Shown piece by piece: positions 43,576 to 55,352 of a stretch of 64,000 bases of DNA; the stretch's first letter is position 1; each line of letters begins with the position of its first letter. The stretch is from NCBI GenBank assembly GCA_026545765.1, contig CM048841.1, forward strand, positions 97,607,352 to 97,671,351, read 5' to 3'. Position numbers and translations under genes: made by a program. The notes below the pieces were generated by a model, which saw only the letters and a list, made by a program, of their open reading frames with translations, did no database searches and was not told the DNA's origin. Source of the DNA: Plantago major (lineage: Eukaryota > Streptophyta > Magnoliopsida > Lamiales > Plantaginaceae).

Positions 43576-46022
43576 ACTTAGCCAGGAGTATTTTCTTCAA
43601 TACGAGCTACAAATGTAACAGTATTTTCTGTAATTATATCCCTCATTCATAAAGTTGTTTACTATTCAATGCTCTCTCCCTCTACGCGTTGTAAAATTGG
43701 ACGGTCACAACTTAATAGTAAACAACTTTGACCAAAATTAGTCGATATAGTTATTAACTTTGACGTTGTAAAATGATAGAGAAGCTCACGAATAACAGCG
43801 CTGCACAATACAAGAACAAGTACTCAACCATATGAACTAAAACTTAGCTCGTACGAAGAAAAAGTAATTGGAGGTTATACATCAGCCGAACAAAAAATGT
43901 AGTAAAATACCACAACAACCAGCACTCCTTTATGAATCTTGAGGGGGAATAAGCACACAACCTGTGATCCATACAAAACCTAGAGTTAAACTGAAAAAAT
44001 CTAAGCAAAGGCAACCTCCAATTCTCGTTGACACGGTTTCAAGCTACGAGCATGTTAAAACCAGTCGAGAGCAATGAATTTCAAATGCAAACAGTTACAG
44101 ACTACACTATGAGTAGGCTTGTTACCTTATGAAACCATTTTGACTAACGGAGTACTAAAATTGGACAAAAACGAAACAAAAGGCACAAAAAGTGGACGGT
44201 AACAACTAACGTTACAAAAACCAAAACTGTCTCCGCTTATGGTATCAAAAATGAATTTTTCCCATAATAACAAAGTAGGAGTATTCATTTAGGAGTGTTA
44301 ACATAAAGCCCAACAACACCATTGCTAATTTGACAGGTTTATAACAAACAGCTTTTCAGATATTCCAAAGTCTAAAACGATGAAAAACTAACAACATTCC
44401 AAGTTCTGCAAAGATGAGCTAAAACAAAACATGATTTAGTTCACAGAAATGAAAAGGAATTACTGTTTATTTGACAAGGAACTTTAATTAGAGAATTTTA
44501 GTAATTCCTCCGTCAGGTCGGGGTTAACTTGTTCAATATCGTTAGGTTGCCACCCGTCCGACCACCCGTGCCCTCACATTTACAAAAACATATTTATAAA
44601 TTGGATTTAAATCCTCAAATGCAGTTTCATAACTTTGTGTGCAAGGAATTCATTGTAAACACATGTATTTGTAATTTAATCAAATACCTTTTTGTTTTTA
44701 TCTAGAAGTTGGACTCTGTAGATGTGTATGTTAATTGTATTATGAACGTTGGTTTTTACTTACATCGACTTTATACGTTGGATTCCAAAATATACGTACA
44801 TATGTTTTAAATGTATTCAATGTTTAAACTTAACTATTGTTGTCGTTAGCCGTGTAGGTGCTTGATTTTGGATTAAACATCACTCTTGGTGGCCAAGTTC
44901 CACATAAAATGTTTGCCATAACGTACAACTTTCATCGTACTGTGCTCTCCAAAGAGCAACTCTTCTCAAAATCTCACGCAAAAGGTGCTGAGTTGGAATC
45001 CCAAAAGTGTTCTAAAAACTTGATGAGTAGGTAGAAATGATGAATATATTGTGTCCATAATGTGATCCCATGTTTATTGCGCACGAAGAAAAATGGTGTA
45101 CATTAGGTAAATTATAAGTAACGTTACATACAATATCATTCGATTGTGCATATCTTGTGTTATATATATTGTCATGTCTCCTCGATTTGGAACTTATAAA
45201 TCTAGCCAGGTTGATCCAGTTCGTCTGAAATATTCCTAATCAAAGGTATAGAGCTGGATATGGGGCTGCACTTGGAGATTTTAAATGAACATGTAAGTAA
45301 AAAATGGCTTCTCATTTAACCTATTTTATTTCAATTTTCAATTGTTGCATGAAATGTTTGATCGTTATTAGGTGCAATACTGAATTTTTAAATGTTAGAT
45401 CGTTTAACCTAAGTTATTTGCATCCTAGCATTATAATATATGTAGAAAATGTTTTTCCCTGAAATTTGACCATATGTGCAAAGTGCCACAAAACTTTGTA
45501 CACGTTTGTGCATATTGCTCCCATATACTCTAACATGGTTGAGATCATTGTCGTTCAATAATCCGAGCTAAATATTTCATTACTAGGTTCCATGTCGCTA
45601 ACGAAATAAGCTTTTTTTTTCCGAGCTCAACTCATTTGGTTCGAACTTTAGTCGGTTCGAACTTTAGTCGAGCTCGTTAACAAAAAATACATATAAATAT
45701 ATTTGAAAAAAAAAACTTAATTACCAAGCCTAAATGAGCCTTATGGGGTATCAACGAACCGGCCCTAGCTATTTGGCTCGATAAAAAACGAGCATATAGT
45801 TAGGTTCGAGCTTGACTCGAAAACCTTATCGAATGAGTTGAACCCTCTACAAGGCTCAATTCGTGTAACAACTTTAGTTGACACGACTGTTATAATTCCA
45901 CGTGTAGAGTGGACTAATCGCAGCCTCACTGCAAATATGCATGTTAGATGATGACCCAAAGTAATAAAAGGTTCAACTATTCATTTATAAACGTGTTAGA
46001 TGATAGTCCAACGAAATAAAAT
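43576..46022. other. Intergenic with fragments of a MULE-type MITE family
   Basis: 43685-43750 (aaaattggacggtcacaa) and 44145-44270 (ctaacggagtactaaaattg ... aaaatgaatttttccca) match parts of the complete element at 46023-46508. At 45625-45860 and again at 51690-51960 there are gagctcg/cgagctc-rich stretches of the kind found in small hAT elements. No gene is seen. Confidence 0.5.
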
Positions 46023-46508
46023 GGGAAAAATTCATTTTGCATCTTAATGATTATCGTTTTGATTTAAGTTGTGATCGTCAATTTTTTTGTTACAGTGTAT
46101 TCGTCCAATCTTGGTACTCCATTAGTCAAACTTAAGGGAACCGTTAACTTTGACCGAATTAGTAAGAATTAGCGTGAATTAGTCGATTTCCGTCAAGTTG
46201 GCGAGTGAACTACACGCGCTCCTAATAAAATATTAATATATTTTATGATCAATGAAAAAATCGACTATATAAATAAAAAATATTAATATTGATAAATTTT
46301 AATTTAAAAATATAAATCATGATCAATGGGAAATCGACTAATTCACGCTAATTCTTACTAATTCGGTCAAAATTAACGGTTCCGTTAAATTTAACTAACG
46401 GAGTACCAAAATTGAACGAATACACAATTTAAGGTACAAAAATTGGACGGTCACAAATTAAAGTACCAAAACGATAAGTGTTTAAGTTACCAAAAATGAA
46501 TTTTTCCC
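46023..46508. mobile_element. Mutator-like MITE with long terminal inverted repeats
   Basis: The arms of about 170-180 bp (46023-46193 and 46327-46508) are inverted copies of each other, beginning gggaaaaattca and ending tgaatttttccc. The loop is AT-rich. Flanking 9-mers aaataaaat (46014-46022) and aaataaaaa (46509-46517) differ at one base. Long arms, GGGAAA termini and a 9-bp target duplication are Mutator-type. The transcript would fold into a long hairpin. Confidence 0.8.
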
Positions 46509-46762
46509 AAATAAAAATCGTACTATTGAAATTTCAAGTAGACCAGGACCACTAGAGCCCGTGATTTAAGTGTACCAATAGACCTCAATAGGTCCAATGT
46601 ACAATAGCCCAATTTTGTCTATAATTTTCCCTCCACTTTTTCTTTCTTTTTTACCGGCTTGGCTCCGATCCATCGTAATCAACCTGGAAACCCGTGTTAT
46701 CTGGCAAATACTGTATCATCATTTCATTTCTTGCATCATCAAATAAAATAATCTGCATCTAC

Positions 46763-49700
46763 ATGTCAAATTCAAAGGGAATCATCAGGTCTCACCAACT
46801 ACAAGTAAATTCTGTTTCAAAATTACACTCAGCTAGACAATTTCTCAAACACTTGGTGGGCAATTACCAAATTCATTGCTTTACTTGTAAGAACATAGCA
46901 TTAGTAGCTGTACTAGTTCCGATCGGAACAGTTTCTCACTTTCTGGATGGCAAGCGGCGCCATAGTTACTAACAAACTAGATGACTTGGTACTTTTTGTG
47001 CTTTTCATGTTTTTTTTCAAATGATTTTATCTAATCCTCATTTCTACTGCACTTTTTCTGGTAAAGCTGTAATCTTTTTGTGTTTTTTAATGTTTTCTTT
47101 AATGGTTTCCTCTAATCCTCATTTTTATTGCAGTTTTTCTGAAAAAGTTGTGATTTTTTTTGAATAGGTTATCATTGATAATGGAGTAGTGCAGCTTACA
47201 TTGACAAATCCAGGTGGGATTGTGAGGGGCATAAGGTATAATGGGATTGACAATCTGCTAGAATTGAACAACAAAGATCTCAATGGAGGGTATGTTTGCG
47301 ATTTTCCTTGTGCATTTTGATCTTTCTTCTAGTAAAGGACTTGGTGTGTTTTGATTTTCTGATACTGTTTTGATAAAGAATTAGCAATGTAAGGTGACTG
47401 AATTAAGTAGAGTTAATGACGTTTGGGTCTAATGGTGTTACACAGGTTTTGGGACCTGAATTGGAGTGAAGCAGGTAGTGGTGGAACAAGGGGAAAGTTT
47501 GATACGTAAGCCATTTATTCTGTCTTTCATGTTGAGTGAGTTTTTAATATTGTGTATGGAAGAACTGTATTGATGCCTTTGCACTTCGATTTCGGGTTAC
47601 ATTGCCAGCTACTGATTAGATGTTACTATGATCGTAGAATAAGAGGAAGGAACATATTCTAGCTAAGGTTTACGGAGATATTAGGCGAGCAGGAGTCTTG
47701 GTCACGTTGTTTTATGCCTAATGTGCAGAATATTATTTTGTGTAGTATTGAAGGGACGAACATGAGAATTATCGTAGAAAGTGAGGAGCAAGTTGAGCTG
47801 TCATTCACAAGATCATGGGATTCTTCAGTTCAAGGAAAGCAAGCCCCTTTGGTGATAGACAGGAGGTATTGAATTTGTATAGTTTAATTCGAAATTCATG
47901 TATTACCAGTATGTCATTCTAACTAAGCATAGCACCAAGTACTAACCAAGGTGAAATTGTAGGTTTGTTATGCTTCGTGACTGCCCTGGGTTCTACTCAT
48001 ATGCTATCTTTGAACATCATGAGGACTTCCCTGGTTTTAATCTTAACACCACCAGGATCGCTTTCATGCTCAGTAAAGACAAGTAAGAAGTGCTTTATCT
48101 CATCAAACAAGATAGAACATGAGGTTTGATTGAGATCTTTAGTATTCTCACTGCAGCAGAACAGACTTCACTTTAATTTGTTCATGTAACATGACATACA
48201 ACATGGAGTGATTATATGCAGTTAACTATGACAGTGAAATATATAACTTAAATAGGCTTGGCAAGCCACATTTCAGTTTTATCCCCCCATTATGTTACAT
48301 TCCTTCCTCTGCTTGGTGGAAAATGAGAACATCAGTTAATGATTGTATTTTCAAGATGCCAGGTTTCGTTACATGGCAGTAGCTGATGACATGCAAAGAT
48401 ATATGCCCCTGCCAGATGATAGGCTACCAGGAAGAGGTCAACCGTTGGCTTACCCAGAAGCAGTTCTGCTTGTTGATCCTGTGGAGCCAGAATTTAAAGG
48501 AGAAGTACATATATCGACTCTACCTAAGAAATCATATTCGGTTTCTGCATCTACTTTTTGGTTTTCAAATTCTATGCACTAGTTAGCAGGTTTGATTGAT
48601 CTGTCTTTTCTCACGTGCAGGTGGATGACAAGTATCAATACTCAAAAGAGAACAAAGATAATCGAGTGCATGGATGGATATGTTCTGACCCACCGGTGGG
48701 GTTTTGGCAAATTACTCCGAGTACTGAATTTCGTAATGGCGGGCCCTTCAAACAAGACCTGACCTCCCATGTGAATCCTACGACCCTTGCAGTAAGTACA
48801 TAGCTATACGGCTGTACCACTTAGCATAGTCTTGGAATGATGGTGTCAATAGTTTGAAACCTAATTCTCGATTCCTTTTTAATCGATGCGCGCATGTTAA
48901 GATTTATAGTATACAGTTGCAATGACATTTGTTCGTAATTAACAATTGCATCTGCATTGGATTCAAGATATTTGTCACGTCTCATTATGCGGGGGAGGAT
49001 CTTTTACTGAAATTTCAACCTGGGGAAGTATGGAAGAAAGTGTTTGGCCCTGTATTTATCTATCTCAATTCTGTATCAGACACAGATGATGCACTTTCCC
49101 TGTGGACGGATGCTAAAGACCAGGTAAGACATCAAAGTTGAAGGATATGCAATACAAGATGATCGGCAAAATTTTTAGCATCAGTATTGATATTCAAAAA
49201 CAAATTGATATGCAGATGGAAATTCAAGCCCAATCATGGCCGTATGATTTTGCAGCCTCTGATGATTTTCCCAAGTCTGACCAGAGGGGCACAGTGAGGG
49301 GTAAAATGCTTGTTTATGACAGGTACCGTCTTTATGACCTTCCTTCTTCCATTTTGTTCTGTAACGTAGTGGCAACCTAAATTTTGTAATCTGCTGAACC
49401 AAAGTTTTCAAACCTCTTGTATGTTACAATGAGCGGACCATTATCCCAATCTTTCTCAAAATCCCGATTGTAAGAACATAAGGCACTAATACACTATTCT
49501 GAGAGGTGATGGAAAATCATAATCTTTGGTCTCACCTTTACACTGCTTTTCTTTTACTCGTGGTATGAACTTGCTCAGGTATACATGCAAAGATTCATTG
49601 GTGGCTGAAGCAGCCCACGTGGGGCTGGCACTGCCAGGAGATGCCGGGTCATGGCAAAGGGAATCCAAGGTAACACTGCCTCTTTTGTATGTGATCATAA

Positions 49701-51535
49701 AAGCGAGAAAAGGACCTTGTCCCTTTTCTTATTAACCATGATTCTTATTCTATTTCTTTTCCACCACGATCTCACATTTGTGATTTGTTCATATCAGGGC
49801 TATCAATTTTGGACCATTGCAGATGAGAATGGCCTCTTTGTCATTAATAATATCCGTACTGGTGACTATAATCTATATGCATCAGTCCCTGGATTTATTG
49901 GAGATTACAAGAGTGAGATTGCATTGTCCATTACCACAGGTTCTAGCTCTTAGTTTTCCTCAATTTTACAGGACAGCAAATACTCGAAAATTCAGCAGTC
50001 CTTTCCATGGCTGGATTCAGACCGACTGATTTAACTTATAAACTGGTGAATCTGTAAAACAATCGTCCTCACGTTCATCATTGGGTTTGAATATAGGTTG
50101 TGATATTGATCTTGGGGAGCTTATTTATGAACCTCCAAGAACTGGCCCCACATTGTGGGAAATTGGCATCCCTGATCGTACTGCAGCAGAGTTTTATGTT
50201 CCTGATCCCAACCCAATGTATGTGAATAGACTGTACGTCGATCATCCAGACAGGTTGGTGTTCATTCTCTAAGTATTATACTATAGTTGTGACATATCCG
50301 ACCTGGTCCTTTGTGGATGTGGTAGAAAAATGTTTGACATAGTCTCAGATCAGTAAGGACATGTAATGATTTCCATTCTCAACAGGTTTAGACAATATGG
50401 ATTGTGGGAAAAATATGCTGATTTATATCCAGATGAAGATTTAGTATTCACAGTGGGTGTTAGTGATTACACAACGGATTGGTTCTTCGCGCAGGTTACA
50501 AGGTGTGAACCACATTACTCCTATAGCAACCTTTTGAATATCTAATCACCTTGGTATTTGATTAGGATAGCATAATATTTATATTTTACGGTCTCTCCTC
50601 AGAATTGCATATTTATTTTTAAGTTGTATATAATGGAGTATACTTATCAGAGTGTTTATATGATTTCCGCATAAGCAACAAACTGAGAACCTCATCGTTT
50701 TGAATATCATGTAGACTGTACAGTTACAAGGAAAGAAATAAGAATTCCTGCCTTCCGAAAACATAAAAAGTTAAAAGTATGTATATTTAATGGATTGCAC
50801 CTTATATTTGTCTTTTGGATCTCTGATGTGCTCTTGAATTTCTCAAGTGCAGATTTTGCTATAATGAGTTGAAAGTTCTAGCTAACACTAATTGTAATCT
50901 ATCATTTTAATGTTTCTTTGGTATACTGTCATGAATTCTATGGTTCTGGATTTCTAAGTAAATGTCGAACACACGCGTCCTGTGCAGAAATACTGGTGAT
51001 CATGCTTACAAGAGCACAACATGGCAAATAATTTTCAATGTGGACAAACCATATACAGATGATGGTACCTACACGCTGCGCTTGGCACTTGCATCAGCAC
51101 ACAATTCTAATTTACAGGTAAACTATGAATTACTAGTTCTGAATACTCAGCATCTGGCATGTGAGCATGCAATATGCAAGTATAAAATATAGTAACATGA
51201 CCATTTCCTTCACCCCCCCCCCCCCCCCCCCCCCACATCTCCATACAACGGTGCTTTGTCATTAACGTCAGTTGGATCCCTTTTACCAGGTCCGGATCAA
51301 TGACGCAGCTGCAAATCCTCCTTTATTTTCAACTGGAGTAATAGGGCAAGATAATGCAATAGCTAGGCATGGGATTCATGGAATCTATTGGTTGTTCAAC
51401 GTGGATGTGCCAGCTGATCAACTTGTTGACGGAGAAAACATCATATACTTGACTCAAGCGCGGAGTAGCAGCCCGTTCCAAGGCATCATGTACGACTACA
51501 TTCGTATGGAAAGTCCTCCATCGAGTAACTCTTGA
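46763..51535 (+). CDS. Rhamnogalacturonan lyase (polysaccharide lyase family 4)
   Basis: Fifteen exons: 46763-46804, 47168-47289, 47446-47505, 47746-47865, 47963-48082, 48363-48504, 48621-48791, 48968-49123, 49216-49322, 49579-49669, 49798-49939, 50097-50253, 50386-50502, 50988-51117 and 51290-51535; the phases close to 640 residues. Order: catalytic N-terminal PL4 region (VIIDNGVVQLTLTNPGGIVR, YWDLNWSEAGS-like FWDLNWSEAGS, FRYMAVADDMQRYMP, VDDKYQYSKENKDNRVHGWI, SDPPVGFWQITPS), a fn3-like middle (AHVGLALPG, NIRTGDYNLYASVPGF) and a C-terminal CBM-like domain (ELIYEPPRTGPTLWEIGIPD to HGIHGIYWLFNVDVPA). The family cleaves the pectin rhamnogalacturonan-I backbone by beta-elimination in the cell wall. 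Exon 1 is a 14-codon micro-exon, chosen because it gives an ATG in phase; it encodes no signal peptide, so either a different first exon is used or secretion is unconventional. Confidence 0.9.
51213..51234 (+). repeat. C22 homopolymer in intron 14
   Basis: Twenty-two uninterrupted C residues 56 bases before the exon 15 acceptor. Such runs are prone to length errors. Confidence 0.95.
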
Positions 51536-52856
51536 GAGTAGTGTTCAGGAAAAAGATGAAGCTGGATCTCCTACCAGATTTCTGCTACAATAAGCGGGTA
51601 GTAAGTAATTTCAAATTGATACTTCAACCACGTAATTCGACATATAAAGGATATCTTTGTCTATTTGGAAAACATGTTGCACGGGTCGAGACTTATTGAG
51701 GGCTCGGCTCATTGAGGTTCAAGCTCGGCTCGTCAGGTATTCAAGCCGAGCTCAAGCTTAAATTGGTGCTCGTTGTGTTATCATGAATACACAACTAGGT
51801 TCAATTAATGTTTTCTTTAAAAATTTACAAGTATTTTTCTGTTACGAGTTTAGTTATGATCTGGAGGTCGAAAAATAATTTGTTTGTTAACGTGTCGAGC
51901 TAAGCTCATGAACAATTCAAACCGAATTTGAGGTGCAATACTCGACTCGACTCGTTAGGTAGCATCAGTATTAGGACGGTGTAATAAAATTTAGTACTAC
52001 GTACAAAAGATTCCTCAATCCTAGATTGTAGTGAGCAGATGTAATCTATGTTCCCTATTTTTAATTTAAATATATACACCCCTCTACTGAGGTTGTAATC
52101 CATTGAATGTAGTCTATATGCAATATGATATACTTGTGTGGACATTTAAATGCTTTCAAGGGTTCCTTCTCTCGACAGACTTGGTGAAAATCTGATTTTG
52201 TTCGATATGAGCAATTCATAATTTAATTTGAATAATTGGAAATAATTTGTTTCTTTGCTTAGTGTAAATGCCACCATCATGAATAGGAATACATAGTATC
52301 AAATAGGAACGAATGGTACGTGCATAATAATAGATTTAAGGAACGATAATGAAATATTGCTGATACAAGGTTCCAAATAAATACTCTTATCGAATAGCAT
52401 TGAATAAGAATACATATATTATTGAATAGAATTGTATGGTACATGCATAGTGATAGATATAAAAAAAAAAAGATATTGAAATATTGTTGATACAGTTAAG
52501 TTGAATTGTAAACGTTTGAAGAGATAGATATAAAAAATAATATTAGATGAAGGTTATTGTAATTACTATTTTCATACGAACACCCTTTATACTCTTGTAT
52601 TGTAAACATTTGAAGTATCTAATATATTTTGCCGTTTCAGAAAAAGAAAAAAAAACAGTTAAAGTTGAATTGAAATACCAGCTTTTAAGTTCCAAAAGGA
52701 ACCATCAATCTGTTCATTTCACTTTATCTTTGCCCCTTGAAATTGTAACCCCCAAGTTTCTCAATATTACAGCTCCCTTTCTTGTTCCAAAATCAAAGTC
52801 CAAATGGAAATTGGGTGTTACATGGCGGTCTCGTCCCCAACACTCTTAGCATATAT
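51536..52856. other. Intergenic
   Basis: 3' flank of the lyase gene. The gctcggctc / gagctcaagctt-rich region at 51690-51960 resembles hAT MITE subterminal DNA, but its ends are not clear. A phrase around tggta.(c)gtgcata(g/a)t(a)atagat recurs at 52313 and 52437. Confidence 0.45.
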
Positions 52857-53329
52857 TTTCTTCGTCTGAACAGAACTGATGCGAATTAAATTGAACTAAA
52901 TCTATTTGTATTATAAAAAACAAATAACCAGAACAGAACAGAATGAATCAGAGGGCAATCCTAGAAGGGGTAAAGATGGCAGTGGAGCTTGGATGGCCAC
53001 ATGTGATTGTCGAAAGTGACTGTTTGGGAGCTGTTAAGGCAGTTAACTCCACTTATACTTGCTTGTCTTCAGGAAGGACATTTGTGGATGCTACTAGACA
53101 CTTGGCTCAATGTTTTTCTACCATTACTTTTCATCATATTTTTCGTAGTGCAAATAAGGTAGCACATGAATTGTCTAGACAAGTGACTGGCAACTGTGAT
53201 GGTGTGGATTTACCATGCTAGCTTCAAAACTTTGTATTGATTCCGATGAATGGAAACAACCTTCTTCAAAAAAAAAACAAAAAAAAAATCAGAACTGAAC
53301 AGAAATGAATAAGTTTTAGAGCCTTACTA
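52857..53329 (+). mobile_element. LINE 3' tail nested in a MITE
   Basis: The outer parts (52857-52948 and about 53289-53329) match the MITE at 38959-39085 (cttcgtctgaacagaactga; gaactgaacagaa; agagcct). Between them is a + strand frame (52943-53221) with an RNase H fold fragment of plant LINE ORF2 (ILEGVKMAVELGWPHVIVES, DCLGAVKAVNS, RSANKVAHELSRQ), ending in an A-rich tail at 53265-53288. Similar ~20-bp sequences on both sides (cagaacagaacagaatgaat and cagaactgaacagaaatgaa) look like the target duplication. This is a 5'-truncated LINE inserted into the MITE. Confidence 0.75.
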
Positions 53330-53412
53330 ATTACATGAAGTCATATGGTATACACATGCATCTCTCATAAGAATTGCTCAACTATCAACTAATAAAATTG
53401 CATTGAGCCGAG

Positions 53413-53761
53413 ACCGACATAGTATAACCCCGAGGTCACGTGATCGGGACACGTGCAGTACCGAAAGTGTATTAGAACACGAATACTAGAAAACAGTATG
53501 ATGATGATGATTAATTAAGACAGGCAAGCACGTCCGTCAAACCGTCCAGTTGTCCGAGGGGGGCGGGACCCTGACCCAAATGCCAAACCGACATGGATCC
53601 ATTAATGCAGATCGTGACCCTTGAATTTCCCATCAGCCCCCACTATTCCGCCACGTGTCCCATCGTGCTGTCTTTTTCCCTTTGTTTAATGACTTTTATG
53701 TAATCAAGGCCGACACTTGTTGGGTCCCACAAGTACAATCACCCATGTCTGATTACACGTG
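53413..53761 (+). promoter_or_regulatory. Cluster of G-boxes and DRE/CRT motifs
   Basis: Four exact CACGTG G-boxes (53437-53442, 53450-53455, 53652-53657, 53756-53761) and three DRE cores (ACCGAC at 53413-53418 and 53587-53592, GCCGAC at 53709-53714) lie within 350 bases. G-box/ABRE and DRE sites mediate ABA and cold/drought responses. The cluster lies 1.6-1.9 kb before the dehydrin gene, a plausible but unproven target. Confidence 0.55.
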
Positions 53762-55166
53762 GCCTCGTTTGAGAGGCTGATTGTTACGCCATGGGACCGG
53801 TTTTGTGTACCTTATCCCACCGATCTTCTTTCCTCTCGCTATACGAGGCAATATTACTTTCTGGTTTTCCATATTCCTTTTGAAATAGAGAACACGTCGA
53901 TTTCGATCTCACTGCTCATACTTTACTAATTATGAAGAGTTAACTTGGTGGATATTATATCATTTTTGTGTAGTAGGTGTATTGGATCAAGGAAAAATTC
54001 GACTCCGGGTCCGGATCCCACTGCTATAGTGAGAGGGTGAGATCATCGAGGATAAGATCGGGGTCTAACGAACCTAGATCAAGATCAGTATAGAAGGAAG
54101 TTTAATAATCTATAGACGTCTGATCATTTATTTCAGTTTTGGTATTGTTACTCGATGTTAAAAAGGTGTACTTTATTTGTATGAGTATTGAATCTCATAA
54201 GTCTTAAGGTGTTACACGTCAGAGAATTTAAATGTATTGAGAAATGAGAACATTATACTAACAATTTGGACTTCTTGAAATTTATTCGAAAGAACCCTAG
54301 GTTTAGACGTGTTTAGTCTGGAAAAATTTTAGAATAGATGATATGCGGGAAGTCTCCCAATACATGCATACATAACCAGAATATCAGTTCATGATTATTT
54401 TAGACGTGTTTAGTCTGGAAAAATTATTAATCATGATTTTTAAATGTATCACAAAACTCCATACATTACTAAATAAGAAGCTACTCCACTCCAAACAAAT
54501 AGTAAACAATTTCAAATTTATACATAAATTATATATTTTGTCAATAAAAGTATACTTTTTTCAACCTCTTTTCTTTATTATATATTATCATTATTTTAAG
54601 TTTTCATCTAAATTACACGCCAACACTAATCCACGTGACGGAGGGAGTAGTCTATATAAAATCTTACCCCATTTCTACTGCAATGCAATCAATCACGAAG
54701 AAAAATATCTTGTAGTAATATACTCTTTGACTTCTCTAGCCCATAAAAGGAATAAAGTATTAATATAAATTTCACAATCAATGAAAAATATAAAAGTACT
54801 GGAAGAGTCTACATTAATGAGTGATTGAAAAATGAATTGATATTTTTAAAGTAAATATAAAGTTTCAAAATCTGATGGTTTATTAGTGAATATTTTATGT
54901 CATTTTTATGAATGTGTATAATTATAATATTTGTCCGTACGTCTATTTTAGTGTCCCGGAGAGACGTCCATCTGGAGTGGAAAGAATATTAAAATGTTAA
55001 AAATTTATTTCAATGGTATCATAAAACCTGACACGTCGGTCACAAAATGTATTAGAATACATTGATTACCGTAATGTTCTCAAAATCGATTGGACTACTT
55101 TATTTATTATTCCTATTAATAACAATTTCTAATAATAAATTTAAAGCAAGCTTAATCGCGTCCACT
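53762..55166. other. Upstream region of the dehydrin gene
   Basis: AT-rich and non-coding. A 26-base phrase beginning ttagacgtgtttagtctgga is present twice, at about 54304 and 54400. The frame at 54391-54768 is a chance AT-rich frame. Confidence 0.5.
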
Positions 55167-55196
55167 ACGTGTTCCATCTTGATGTACCTATAAATA
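55167..55196 (+). promoter_or_regulatory. Dehydrin core promoter: ABRE-like ACGTGT and TATA box
   Basis: ACGTGT at 55167-55172 (ABRE core, context ctACGTGTtc) and TATAAATA at 55189-55196. The ATG follows at 55353 after a leader of about 130 bases. Confidence 0.7.
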
Positions 55197-55352
55197 CCCC
55201 TCCATATTCCACTCTTCAAATCACTCAAACTCGTTCATAATCTTTGTTACTACAAATTCATCTCAACACAATCATATTGTTCAACAAGTTCTGTTTAATC
55301 ATATTCGTTTTAGTCACAAAAAAACAAGTTGTTTTAAAAGTCTAGTGAAAAA

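Noticed and set aside
46694..46972. 92-codon frame at the lyase gene start as a separate protein
   Set aside because: Its MSNSKG... part is used as lyase exon 1, ending at a donor at 46805; the rest reads into the intron.
48615..48803. Frames within the lyase region as short independent genes
   Set aside because: They are single exons of one 15-exon gene with matching splice phases.
54391..54768. 125-codon frame upstream of the dehydrin
   Set aside because: Extreme AT bias, Phe/Ile/Lys/Leu-rich translation and no gene-like signals.
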